Assembly (NCBI GenBank): GCA_944990035.1
Contig: CALYLX010000023.1
Coordinates: 124,001-188,000, forward strand
Source of the DNA: Clitopilus passeckerianus
Taxonomy: Eukaryota; Basidiomycota; Agaricomycetes; Agaricales; Entolomataceae
Length of the DNA stretch: 64,000 nucleotides
Reading direction: 5' to 3'
Both the position numbers and the translations under genes were made by a program. Every line of letters starts with the position of its first letter. Positions within the stretch are counted from its first letter, which is position 1. Below, in pieces: positions 44,631 to 56,247 of the stretch. Under the pieces are notes generated by a model. That model had not been told where the DNA came from. It did no database searches and saw only the letters and a program-made list of their open reading frames with translations.

Positions 44631-45876
44631 TTAGGTTACCGAAAGACGGGCCTGGGACTCAATCGCCTATGGTACCGAGGAGGCTGAACACTAACCAGAG
44701 CTTAATTGCGTATTGAGCTCCGTAACCCATGTTATCTCGACCGAATTTCGGAGTAGGTTCGACTCGAATGATTCAGATTCGGGGGTCGTTGTATTGCTGC
44801 TTACAAAAGCTGCGGGACTGCCGGGTGATGTGCCTCGTGTAACGATGACCAGAGCAATTTTGCCCATGTGAAGCGCATCTTGGGGAAGGACTAGAACGAT
44901 AATAGCCGTACCGACTCGGCATCTGGCACAGATGGGGCAACTCATGCACGGTCGCACCCTTGATTTGGATCTGGGAGGAATATACCAGGCCCGCAATCTC
45001 TGAATGTGAGAATTTCAAAGACCACTTGCCATTCACCAAGCTTCAGAGATGTCGTAGCAATATTTTATACGTGTCGTCAGCAAACCCAAAATTGAGCCTG
45101 TAAGTCGCCGGCGGGAAGGGAGTGCCATTGAACTGAAGCCCGGTCTGATTTGAAAGGAAATTGTGTCGAGGAAGCCGATGAACGTGAGGTACTATGTTGC
45201 ATCAAAAGTGGGTCCTTACTGATGGGTTGGAATCTTCGACCCTTGACAATTCGACATCAAAACATGAAATCTTTTGAGAACCAGTCGAGGCGAACTGGCG
45301 GGGTAGATATATCCAGAATCCGCGATTTCGAGGAATCGCAGTAGGACTAATTCCCAAGAAACACAAAGCAGAATATCTAGGGTACGAGAATTGGAAACTA
45401 GGCGCTCTTATTTGGCTGATCTTGTTGATCGGTTGCATGCGGAAAAGTAGCTTTGGGGTTCATCTGCGAGACCAGTAGCCCAGCGACTACGTCTGGGAAG
45501 CATCCTTCGATTGTATAGAACGTTCCCAGAAGAGATTAAGCAGAAGGCTGATTACTTGAATGCTCGCCGCGTCAGACGTTACGCTGAAAGGGCGTCCTTG
45601 AGCGGTCGTTGGAGCTCGATCCCGGATGTATTCACGCTCAATGACGGATAGCTGTATAGATTTATAGATATTCGTTGCATGGATCGTCCAAGCACGATAG
45701 ATGGTATTCGAAGCTGATGAACTTGACGTGCGCTCGGAACCGGGAAACTCGTCAGGAAATTCGGATTTAGGGCCGGTACGGCACAGTGCCTGGTCGCATA
45801 ACTCAGGGATCGACCCGATTCGACCGCAGCTTCCAATGACTCGGTACTCACTCAGACGATTTCGACCACCATTCAA
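44631..45876. other. Intergenic region upstream of serine dehydratase gene
   Basis: No gene, RNA or repeat recognised in about 1.2 kb. Short frames on the minus strand (44691-45039, 45487-45876) have no domain signature. Confidence 0.45.
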
Positions 45877-47173
45877 ATGTCTAATGCATGGCTGAAAACG
45901 CCTCTGATTCGCTCATCTCGTCTGTCAGAACTTCTTGGTGCGGAAGTCTACCTCAAGCTTGAGGTAAGCTGCAGTTTGAACATCAATCAACCACAACGAC
46001 GCTACCCAAGGATTACAGAACTTACAACCGTCTCATTCGTTCAAGTATCGTGGCGTCTCTCTGTTCTGTCAAAGGGCTAAGGAATCTCATGGGAGCTCGG
46101 TACATCTGGTGATTGCTTCAAGTGGTAATGGTGGTCTGGCAGCTGCATGTGCGGCCAACGCTCTGGGGTTGAAATGTACTGTTTACCTACCGCATGGATC
46201 GACTCAGAGCACTGTGGAAATCATGAAGCGTCAGCATGCGGAAGTTGTGATTGTTTCAGGCATCACGTATTATGAAGCTCTTGCTACAGCCCAGATCGCA
46301 GTTGACAGCCTAGAGAACGCGTGAGTCCAGAGTACGATCTCTCGTTGATAACTGACATGAATGGAGGTGGTAGTGTTATGGTCCCTACATACGACCACGA
46401 ATCTGTCTGGGAAGGACATTCTTCTATGGTTGAAGAAATGACGGAGCAACTTGGGTCCAAACCTGACGCCATCTTCTGCAGTGTCGGGGGAGGCGGTTTG
46501 CTTGGAGGTTTGATTACAGGATGTAAGAAAGTTGGCTGGGACCATGGTACGCCCGACAGTCAGCTTTCGCCCGGTCCTTTCCTAATCACCAACTAGTCCC
46601 CATTATTGGTCTCGAGACCATGGGTTCGGATTGCTTTTACTGGACGACGGCTCTCAACCGTGGCGAGGCTACTTCTGACAGTTTACCCGCGAATGTCACT
46701 GTGATGCACGACGAAGTTACTGGTCTCAAGCTGGCGCACTTCAGCCGTTTTACTTCTAGAGCATCTGCTTCCCTAGGTGCATCTCATCCTTCGGCGAAGG
46801 TGGTCAAGATGGGACTGGACTACCCTGGGGGCTTAACTTGTGTTCGAGTAACTGATGAACTCGCGATAGAGGCCCTGCTGGCTTTCTCAGGTATGATACA
46901 AATTACATTCCACCTGGCAGAGCATTCATTCGCGTTCTAGATGATCACAAAATGCTTGTCGAGCTTGCTTGCTCAACAGCGTTTACGGCTGCTTACAACC
47001 CTCAACTTTTTGAAATGCTCGTACCGCAAAAAGCCGATAACGTCAGAACGGTGGTTTTTGTCGTAGATGGGGGGTTTAAAACGTCATTGGCCAGCATTGC
47101 GGAGTTGGGACAGATATTGAGGGAAAATGAGGGGACCAGGGCGTCTCTAGAATGGAACGTATTGCCGTATTAG
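45877..47173 (+). CDS. L-serine/L-threonine ammonia-lyase (PLP-dependent dehydratase)
   Basis: A cytosolic fold-type II PLP enzyme that converts serine to pyruvate or threonine to 2-oxobutyrate plus ammonia. Five exons: 45877-45963, 46019-46320, 46374-46546, 46597-46890 and 46941-47173. The start is MSNAWLKTPLIRSSRLSELLGAEVYLKLE cut to the family pattern TPLIRSSRLS. The PLP lysine is in SHSFKYRGVSLF, the substrate loop in IASSGNGGLAAACAAN and the glycine loop binding phosphate in SVGGGGLLGGL. About 360 residues without a regulatory ACT domain makes it resemble catabolic CHA1-type and animal serine dehydratases. Confidence 0.9.
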
Positions 47174-48568
47174 ACGCCAAGAATGCCGACATTATGAACT
47201 GGTTCAGACTCGATTCAGGGGCCCGAGAGAAAACGCCACCTTTCTAGGTTTGGATTTGCTGAGCCGCCCTGGCAGCCCCCAATTATGGGGCGAACTCAGG
47301 CTGAAATCGTCATCATGTCCAGGTTCGGTGACTCGTGAGGAAAATTAAGGTTAGTACGCTCGTTGGTAGCCTATCTATCAATCCCGGCCGGTGTAACCGT
47401 TCCTAATAAGTTCCTAGGCACCTCTGATTGTCAGGCCATCGAGTTAGTCAGAGGGTACAGATTTCAATCATCCCTAGCCTGCCAGCTTATTTCCCGTCGC
47501 GCTTGTACAAGAATTACAACCAGGCAAGGGGGAATTTGAACTGTTATTTCTTGATTGGAGGAAATTCAGCGGGGCGGCGGCTCCGAGTCGGCTGCCGTGG
47601 TCGAGTCTGTTTTTGGAGTGCTCTTGGTATGTTCGATAGAAAGTGCCTAGAATCTAATGGAAGGTGATTGCCCAAAATGGAACGAAGTGACTTCAACGAG
47701 AAACAGGCGCCCCCACGGTGGCGCAGCTCAAGTCAGACAAGGAAACCGAAGACGCAATCTGCGTACAGCTCCGGCATCTAGTTGGGTGAACTGAAGCCCC
47801 AAGGTCCTATTTCAGACAGCGAACGGCATCCCAATCTCTTCAACATGCGGCGTGACCGAAATATATTCAGGAAAAGAAAGCGCAAGCTGATTCAATGTCG
47901 AGACACAATTGCGTAAAATTTCGTTTCTGATTGCCTTTCCCCGGGAATTCCAGATCCTTCCATAAGACAGGAAATCCCCTTGACTACTTGATGAAAAGTG
48001 AGTGTTATCAACGCGATCCTTCGACATAGAAATTTAAAATTATCACGAGAAAAATTCTAACAACACCTCTCACTTGCAACCCCATGATCTAATTCTTCCT
48101 CGCTGGATATCTCCAAATTTTACCTTGAGTTTTGACTGGCATCTTCGTTCGTTCGCCTTGTCTAAAGTCGCTGGAAGTTCGTCTGTCTCTGGCAGGTTCG
48201 CCGTATTGGGGTAGGCTACGTCATACCATGTGACCATATGCTCACCTGACTTACTAACCAAAAAAGGAATGCTTCGATCACCACTCGCCAGATGGCAGCT
48301 CGCCCACTGAAGGGTCCGTTTTCCCAGCCGCCAGATGTAACTTGGTCCTTGCCTTCTCATCGTCAACGACATCTATCTTTATACTTAACAGCAGGAAAGC
48401 TTTCTTCCAGGCTGTTTGCTGCTGTTCTAGAGGCTTAGCGTCGGCGATCAAGCAGTGGCCACGTTCTTGGTGACCCAAACAGCAACTTCGAGGCTTATCG
48501 AAACGACGACTCCTTCAGGACCCCCAATATCATCCTCCATCTGTGAGGTAGACTCCTAGAAACTCGCT
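47174..48568. other. Intergenic region with a possible decayed minus-strand gene
   Basis: At 48540-48070 on the minus strand three neighbouring frames look protein-like in succession: MEDDIGGPEGVVVSISLEVA, LEQQQTAWKKAFLLLSIKID and MVTWYDVAYPNTANLPETDE. They do not join by good splice sites. This may be a decayed or unrecognised gene. Nothing is seen in 47174-47800. Confidence 0.3.
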
Positions 48569-49367
48569 ATGGAAGAAGACGTAGGAGTCTCTAGACGAGA
48601 TACACCAAAAATCAATGGCTCGGTTGGAGGTTTGTGGTTGACATCAGGGATAGCGCCGTACTCATCCGGTTACTTCGACAGCATTTGTAGCAGTTATTGT
48701 CTGCCTGATACTGGTCATTCTAGCCTGCTCTGGAGCTATCCTATATCTCATTCGAGAGCAAAGGCGGCACGAGGCACAGCGGGTCCGATCCCGTAAACGA
48801 AGGCTTTACCAGGATCCTCCTGCTGCCCCAATACCAACTCAGGAAACAGACGGGACTATCAATGCATGGCGGGATCGACTTTCCTCTCTCTTCCCAACGA
48901 ATCCATTCGGAAGCACCAGATCACGCGAGGCAGGGCGTGGGCATGGCTGGATGCAAGCAGGTTCTGTCGACGACTGGGATGTCGAGATCGGGGAGTACGA
49001 CACTCGCCACGACCATCCTTCCATTCTCCAAACGCCATCCAAAAGCCTCCCTCCCCGTGGAGGCACAGACACACCGGTCTCACGCAGTAATACCGCCTCC
49101 ACGGCGAACAGTGTCCGCTTCGAGCTCCCTGCCATCCACGTTATGTCCAACTCCGATTTGAAAGCGTTACAAGCTCCAAATATACTGTCGCAATTCTCAT
49201 CTCCCCCTTCATCACGACCAACGACTCCGATGCAGGTCCGAACATTATCTCCTGAACCAATGTCTCCTCACACACCCGACCATCCTGCTCGGATTTCAAC
49301 GCCATCGTCTTTTGCACCGCGACATTCCAGCGGTTCCAGCGGAACTAAATTCATTGAGATTCTATAA
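48569..49367 (+). CDS. Single-pass membrane protein of unknown function
   Basis: The main exon is about 48654-49367. It encodes a hydrophobic segment TAFVAVIVCLILVILACSGA near its start, a basic RRHEAQRVRSRKRRLYQD stop-transfer stretch and a long Ser/Pro/Thr-rich cytoplasmic tail (PTNPFGSTRSREAG, SRPTTPMQVRTLSPEPMSP) ending GTKFIEIL. The best model has a tiny first exon MEED (48569-48580) joined over a 73-bp intron (gtagga to gatag). The start is therefore uncertain. Small fungal proteins with one helix and a phosphorylatable tail are common and mostly unstudied. Confidence 0.55.
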
Positions 49368-49690
49368 CGTTTTCTTTGCATTGACTGCCTCGCTTTTGCA
49401 TCTCCCTGAAGTCTTATTTAATACAGTCCCAGAAGACATGTTGTACTTTATTTCTGCGTGGACCTCACTTTGTTTATTTTTATCCCGAACCCTGTACAAT
49501 TGTTTCTTTGTGTACCCTTACCTTGTACTATTCCTGTACTTTGAACACTCTCGCAGCTACCTGTATGTCTACCGGGCCCGTCTTATAGATGAGTCATGAT
49601 CAAAAGATCGCAGTTACATGATTCTTATCGTATATATTGAGGCCAAAATGAGGAAGACGGTCAAGCCTTACGTGGTTCCGAGTTCAAGTC
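49368..49690. other. 3' flank of membrane-protein gene and thioesterase promoter
   Basis: T-rich 323 bp with no gene seen. Confidence 0.5.
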
Positions 49691-50569
49691 ATGCAGAGTG
49701 ACAAGACGATTATAATTCCTGCCAGAGAAACTCAGAAGGCTACCATCTTCTTTCTCCATGTAAGAACCAGTCATACCTTCTAATTGGAGGTGTACTTGAC
49801 GTTGGGAGCAGGGAATGTCCCATTTCAACACGAAATGGCGAGAAGTGGTTGAACAATCCTTAGTCCCAGAGCTCCCAAACGTCAAATGGGTCTTGCCTCA
49901 AGCGTAAGCCTCATCTTCCAACCGACGAAATCCTCTCATGAGGTCATTTCTAGCCTCGAGCGCCATGTGACATACGAGAGAGAAGCCGTCCCAAGCTGGT
50001 TCGACATGGTCCACCTCCCTCCCGAGCCGGAAGAGTATGAGGAGGCAGTGATCCACGAGTCCATCACGGCCATCGAGAATCTGATCGAGTCCGAGATCAA
50101 GCAGGCCAAAGCAGACAACAAGATCGCCCTCGTCGGCTTCAGCCAAGGCGCTGCCACCAGCATGATGACCGCCCTCAGGGCAACGCTTGACCTCGCCGCC
50201 GTGGTCAACCTCTGCGGCTGGATCCCTCCAAGGGCAGAGGCGGGCATTGTGAGTCCATATATGCTTTGATCTACCGCTATTTTCGTGGCATTGAGGAATT
50301 TACTTTTGCTTTCCCTGAATGATTAGAACGCTTTGACGAGCAAGCCGTTCCCGCCGTTGCTTTGGTGTCATGGGACTGCAGATAAGAAAATACCGATTTC
50401 ATATCGAGATGATGCCCTGGCTGTTCTCAAGAGAAGGGGGGTGGCCGAAGATGGTCAAATTGTCCTGAAGGTGTATGAGGGGTTGGAGCATACCACAAAC
50501 GACGCCGAGATGGGCGATGTAGCACGCTGGCTGGATGACGTACTATTTGGTGACACTGACAGAAAGTGA
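49691..50569 (+). CDS. Acyl-protein thioesterase / phospholipase-carboxylesterase
   Basis: An alpha/beta hydrolase that removes palmitate from proteins or hydrolyses lysophospholipids and short esters. Four exons: 49691-49759, 49812-49903, 49954-50248 and 50326-50569. The start MQSDKTIIIPARETQKATIF leads into FFLHG, followed by LPNVKWVLPQA and VPSWFDM, both typical of the family. The nucleophile is in IALVGFSQGAATSMM, Asp in CHGTADKKIPISY and His in YEGLEHTTNDAE. About 230 residues, the usual length. The first HG loop is shorter than in animal APT1 (the usual LGDTG is replaced by MSHFN). Confidence 0.88.
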
Positions 50570-51217
50570 CAATTAGTGCGAGAGGAATGACAATAATAAT
50601 TCGAGATTATCGACGATGAAAGGTTAATAGATGTGAGTTTGGTGGAGCAAAGTAGGGGGTAAGATCAAGATAGTCCTGTCAGATGCCTACAGATGCGCCC
50701 CAAAACCCCGGGAGGGTAATCAGATAATTCTATAGACGCCGTTAGAGACCGGACAGAGAATACTTACCGAGGGGAGAAGTGGAGCTCAATAACACACCGA
50801 TGCGAAGGAGAAAATGTGTAGCTTATTCCATTATAGCGTAGCGACTGCGACGCCGTCGGGGTACAAGTAAATGAGAAATGAGGCACGACTGATTTATACC
50901 AATGGTAATGCAGCGAACCAAACTATGTTACAACAGGCAGAAAACAACGTGAACTAGAGAATTATTGCAGTTTGCGAAAGCGAGTTGGGTAAAGGATGAT
51001 GAAAGAGGATTGCAGGATATGGATAACAATGAAACGGCGATGGGAAAAATGAAATGAAACCGAATATTCGGTGAATTAAGACAGATGAATATGGTATCTT
51101 GAAGACCGACCAGCATAACCCGAATTAGGGCAAATTCATAACTTCTCCATATGTGTGCCCGTGAAATACCCTAAAAGCCCGGAAAAGAGACCAATCCTAG
51201 GAATGGAGGGTCGAGAA
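50570..51217. other. Convergent intergenic region
   Basis: Lies between the convergent thioesterase and phosphatase genes. No gene recognised. Confidence 0.5.
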
Positions 51218-52927
51218 TCACAGGGTCTGTACCACAATTGAAGTGTCGTCGATCCACGAGACGTCCATATCCAGAGTGAGGACACGAGATACGCTGTAAC
51301 GATCTTCTTCCCCTCCGAGAGCGCGGTGGAGAAGTCGTACTGCTAGGTTCTCGGAAGGTAGGACGGGGCCGGTCGACGTAGCTGCAGGCGTGTCAGCCAC
51401 AGAGTTAGCCCAATTCTTCAGGATACAATGTTGGCCTTCATTGCTGCAGAGGTCGGCGAAGCCATCGGATGAGAGGACCAGGAACCGTGGGCCCGGGGCA
51501 GCGGTACGCTGCTCCCTTGATATTCTCTCAGTGCCAGTGTGCCCGTCGATCCTGATATTGTCTGCCTGCCTGTCCAATGGCACGTGTGTCACTTCCGGGC
51601 GAGCATCGATGTAAGGAGGAGATATGTTTCGTTGGAGGAACTCCTCCCAAGGCGACACATTGTGAAAGCCGGGGAATAGGTTGTACAATATCCGGCGAGT
51701 GAAGGCTGGCGGTTGTTTGAAGGGAATGTCGCCAAGAGCTGGATTGGGTAAGGAAAGGGGATGATGATATTAGCCGGGAAAGGGACGGAAACGAAGAAGG
51801 TTGATGGGGTTGATGGGAACAAGAGAAGCAAGGGAACAGCCAATGAGAAAAGAGCAAGAAAAGGACAAAAATAATAAATGAGATCCGGTCCGGTAAGAAG
51901 TGTGGGGAAATAAGCGTACCTCGAGTGGGGGCAAGTGCCCCGAGAACGCGTCTGTCAATAACGCATTCAGGTTCATTGGGATGTGCCTTAGCGACGCGTT
52001 CAAGTTCAGCGTCGTTGTCACCGTTATGACTGGTGGTGAGTGTCTCGACAACCCAGTCGTCACCAGAACCATTGCGAGAGACCATATCTGAAAGAAAAAA
52101 TAGAAATCATGACACAAACGTTCAGAAAGAGAAGCCGGCTTTAACGGGCGTTTACTTACGGGCTTGGCAGTCTCCCAGATTCGCAACCCAAAGGTTCTCC
52201 TGATTTGGGTCGACGAGTGCAACTAAGGCCGTTGTACCGTACATACAAAGCCTAACCTTCTTCCAGTTAGCGCCACCCGTATGTTGATCGTTGATGATGC
52301 TTCGTATGTCTGCATCAGAGAAGTTGTCCAAGCCTTCAATGCCACCGAAGAGATCCAGAACATCATTGGCGATAGCATCATCAAACGCCAATATGGAACG
52401 AGAGAAGAGATCTGCGATGTGTGCTGGTGTGAAGTTCATAGTCGGGTCGTCTGCCAAAGCTTCTCGCAAGAAGTCTCGAATGATGATTGGCAGATGATAG
52501 GCAACATGTTCAACTGTAACGTCACCCAGGTGGCCTATGGAGAAGCCTCATCAATACGCGTCTATTAACAAAACACTGCTGACCAGCTCGGGACTGCACC
52601 CGGTGACCAACCAGCAACGAGGAACGTACCATCAAATACGCCCGTCAGTGCCCACTTTCTCCCATGGACCTCCAACTGAGTAACGATATACCGGTCTTGT
52701 GTCCTTGTCTTGGGCGATGGTTGGAAGTTTATGCTGTCGGCTCGCATTGCAGTATTTGCGTCCAGTGTGATACTTTGCGGTTTAGCAAGTCTCCGAAGCT
52801 CTCTCCAGACTTCATGTTCGCTAAGCACTTGATATGGGCGCGGCCAAGGTCCGTCTTCTGGTCCACACCTCGAACCAGGGATATCCTCAGAGTAAGCCCA
52901 GGAAGACACGGCCCGCTCGACGAGCAT
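51218..52927 (-). CDS. PP2C-family Ser/Thr phosphatase (pyruvate dehydrogenase phosphatase-like)
   Basis: A metal-dependent phosphatase. Four exons: 52927-52630, 52534-52160, 52087-51920 and 51738-51218; the third intron is long (181 bp) for this genome. Motifs are LTGVFDGHLGD (metal Asp), LWVANLGDCQA, the segment RRVLGALAPTRALGDIPFK, FLVLSSDGFADLCSNE (metal Asp) and the end IDDTSIVVQ. The order and the VLSEHEVWRELRRLA lead-in fit the mitochondrial pyruvate dehydrogenase phosphatase branch. The frame is open upstream of ATG 52927 (NHPSRLLVAVWDFFG), so a longer N-terminus with a targeting peptide is possible. Confidence 0.85.
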
Positions 52928-53809
52928 CCCGAAGAAGTCCCAAACGGCTACCAGAAGACGGCTTGGATGGTTTATGAAGAAATTGGCCGAAATGGCTGCG
53001 AGCGGTTGTTGCGCTGAGAGGCGCTGATAGGACGAGAAGGGGGCGTCCTCAGATGGACAGGTTGAATCTTTAAAAAGACTCGACCATCATGGCACCTGAG
53101 TGGTCTGGTCGGACTTTCGCAGATGAGAACGGATGACACACCAGCCACACGTGATCAAAACAACTGTACAGTTGCCTTCTCATCGGGTACCGAGTTACCC
53201 GGAGACGCGTCGACAGGCTGTATTCGACTAACCTCGTTTTGACGACAAGGTTCAATATACTATGGGTCGTTATTAACTCTGGAGTTGAAGTCGTCCCGGA
53301 CAGCTGGTCCAGTGTTGTTCAAGAACAATTAATTAACGGCGGACATCCTCAATGCACGTTGCAATCGCGGCTGTGTCATCCGGGATCCTAACCGTCTTGA
53401 GTCAGAAAGGAACGTCTCCACGGCTCCTCTCTCTCCAATCTAGAAGGTTCGAGGGGCCGAAGAACTCGAGTAATATCTGCTTAGTATCCCGAGTGGTTTG
53501 CCGCCTCACAAATAGACGGTGAACCCGCTATTCCTTGCATCGCTAATATTCTAACCTTGGGCCGGACGATAAAAGCCTATCTTTCCCGGCCCGCCGATGC
53601 ACTGGATGATATCTCAGTCCGAGAGTGTGAACTCCGTCCCCCGTCTCTTATCTGACTTTTGGAAGCTCTGCCGGGACTTATTGACATAGAGCAACGCTGG
53701 TCCTCGGGTCGCGTACCTTCCAGACTACGAATCTAGGTATGCGGCGATCAAGTGTCATAAGGTATCTCGGTTGACTGTATCCATACAACTCTGTTCTTGT
53801 GCACAGAAG
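52928..53809. other. Intergenic region between PP2C and NACHT D genes
   Basis: About 880 bp without a recognised gene. It includes the possible 5' extension of the PP2C gene (to about 53010). Confidence 0.45.
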
Positions 53810-55757
53810 CTATGAGTGATACATGCAGTTTCTCTGGCATGACTTCGCATCCTCGGCCACCCGCCGTCGCCATCGAGCGAGTTCACGATTGCTTATTATT
53901 CGTTTCCAGCAAGACATCCTGACGGCAGCTCTACATCTCTTTGCTTTGTGTCAGATGAGTTCTCGGGCTAAACCTCTGGATAACTTACCTCTAGGTAAAA
54001 GAGGATTTCGTCTTTGAGATCACAGCTACCGATAAAACTGAATAGGTCTTGTTTCTTTTCCGAGATTAGTTGGGCAATGCCGAGTCGCTCGCACTCTTCA
54101 ATATAGCGGCTCTCATCCGTGCTCAATGCGGATTCTATAGTTTGCATCATACCTCTCGTCGGCAATGATCGATGTAAGCACCGAATAAATATATGCTCTC
54201 GAAGTGGAAGTCGGTTCTCCGGGAGTGCTGGAAAGAAATCTTGGTCTGAGGTTGTAGATAAGCCGAGGAGGACATGCTTCCATAGGCAAGTCATCATCCG
54301 AGTGTGCTTTTCTGAAGCGTCGATAAGAAAGGATTGTGCTCTGGATCTATCACTGAGGAAGTCTGCTAAGGACGCATGATAAGGGGTGATGTTGTCGATG
54401 TCCGCGAATTCAATGGGAGGAATGTTGAGAAGGGAATGTAAGTCCATCAAATGCATGTATATATGGCCAGGCTCTAGGATGAGGAACGTCTCGAGGGAGG
54501 AAGGGGTACGAGAACTGAACCTTTCGAAGGAGCTTCCAGGGTCCGGGAAGAGCCAGCCCCCGACATGGTCTGTATATTCGTCATATGGGGTTGCGACACA
54601 TGTAAGGACGCTCAGCACGGTCTCAATTGAGGAGTAGGAAATTTGCGAGAGGATGTAATTGTACAGTGCATCCAGCTCTGCCAATGGTGCCTCATTACCC
54701 CGTGGTTTGAGCCCGAGTACAATATCCAGGCAACGCCGAGGGTCTCCTCGGGGAGTGTTGACGTACTTGATGACTGTCGATGCATAGATGAACTGTCCGG
54801 AAGATTTCGCCACAATTTGCCTAATAGCATCCTCCGGCGGCCATGAAATCTTCTTGAGCCATGGCCGTTTCTCCTTGATTTCCTGGAACTTGCATTCTAA
54901 GAAAATCGTGATATCCCGGGAAGGATCCAATCGGCCGTCGAGCGTGGCTCGATCCGTCAAGCATGCAAAAGTGTCGGCCGCAAACGAATCGCAGATATGG
55001 GGCTCGGGTCGGCTAGCAACAAGAAGAATGAGTGGAAGGCCATGGTTCTTCAGGACCGATGCCCAGATTGAGAGAATTTCTGCCTGAGCTACGGCACTGT
55101 GGCATTCGTCGAGGCCATCAATAATCACCACTTTTGTTGAGACGGGAGGGTTAGTTCGCCGAAGATTCTGGAGTGGCGCTCGAACGAGACGGAGGATCTG
55201 CGTTTCAAGGGATTTTTCGAATATCAGTGGATCGTCGGAGATCGAGGACTCGATGTGTGAACGGATTTCCGGGAATGAATTGAATAGCTGATACACAATC
55301 GTAGCCAGCAAGTGCGATTTCACAGCTCTTTTGCTGTCGGTTCTGGAGAAGAAGAAGCTAGCTGCCAGCAGTCCTTCTTCCTCCCAACGCTCCGCTAATG
55401 TTTGTGCGATAGCGGACTTCCCCGCACCAGCAGGTCCACGGAGCCAGAATACAGGTTTAACTTTGTGTCCGTGGCTCGCCCAGCGGGCTAGTCTATCAAG
55501 AATAGCAACTCGGGTATCGGGGTGGCACTTCGGTGGATCGAAGCGCTCGCCTGAGTTATGAAATGCGTTTGAAACAGTCCATTCTTTCAGGATCTGTAGA
55601 CTACCTCATTAAAAATCAAAAGGTTAGTCGCGATCTTGGATTGAGCGAAGCGGCGCTTACCCTTTGGTGGCCCATGTACATGAACTTCTTGATATTGATT
55701 GGCGTTTACGAATCTACCATCCACAATGGTTATATCTCGACTTTGGGAGAAGGCCAT
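53810..55757 (-). CDS. NACHT-domain NTPase (NLR-like), gene D, intact
   Basis: Three exons: 55757-55661, 55604-53989 and 53938-53810. The short first exon starts MAFSQSRDITIVDGRFVNAN and contains YQEVHVHGPPK. Exon 2 has the lead-in RFDPPKCHPDTRVAILD, Walker A LRGPAGAGKSAIAQTLAERW, Walker B VVIIDGLDECHS, a helical C-terminal half with YHASLADFLSDRSRAQSF and no repeat domain. The last exon encodes RCRAAVRMSCWKR. It shares exon structure with copies A-C but is clearly diverged in sequence, and its N-terminal exon lacks their IQNYFG motif. It is the only uninterrupted NACHT gene of the window, about 590 residues. Confidence 0.88.
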
Positions 55758-56247
55758 ACACGTATATTTCTCGAAGACGATGGTTGTAGCGCCTGAGCCG
55801 CCGTGGTGGTAAGAACATGTAAGGTCGGAATTGTGGCGTGCTGCCTAATCGAACCGCTAGGTTCGCAGTGCCACCATTTCAGAGCTTTCCGGGCCACCAG
55901 CCATCCAGGCACTACGTTAAACCCTTTTTCAGGGTGCCATTCGTCTCGAAGAATGGGGAAATGGGGGTAGTTGTGGACCGGGAGCTGTCCCACCACGACC
56001 GAAAGGCCATTGTGCGTCCAACGCTCAGTACACCTTGAATTCTTTCTGCAGCAAGAAAAGGCTACTCCTGTAGCAGTCATAAGAGGCACCTGTTATTGCC
56101 TTCAGCCTATGGTCGACTTCTGAACGACATTATCGACGTTATGTCAGCGGTCTCGTTTATTAGGATTCACTGAAACGGGAACGGGTCACGGTGATCATGG
56201 AAATTATAATTATACGATGAATTACAGTCCGACTAAGATGACCTCTT
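55758..56247. other. Upstream region of NACHT D gene
   Basis: About 490 bp, A/T-rich towards 56210. No gene recognised. Confidence 0.5.
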
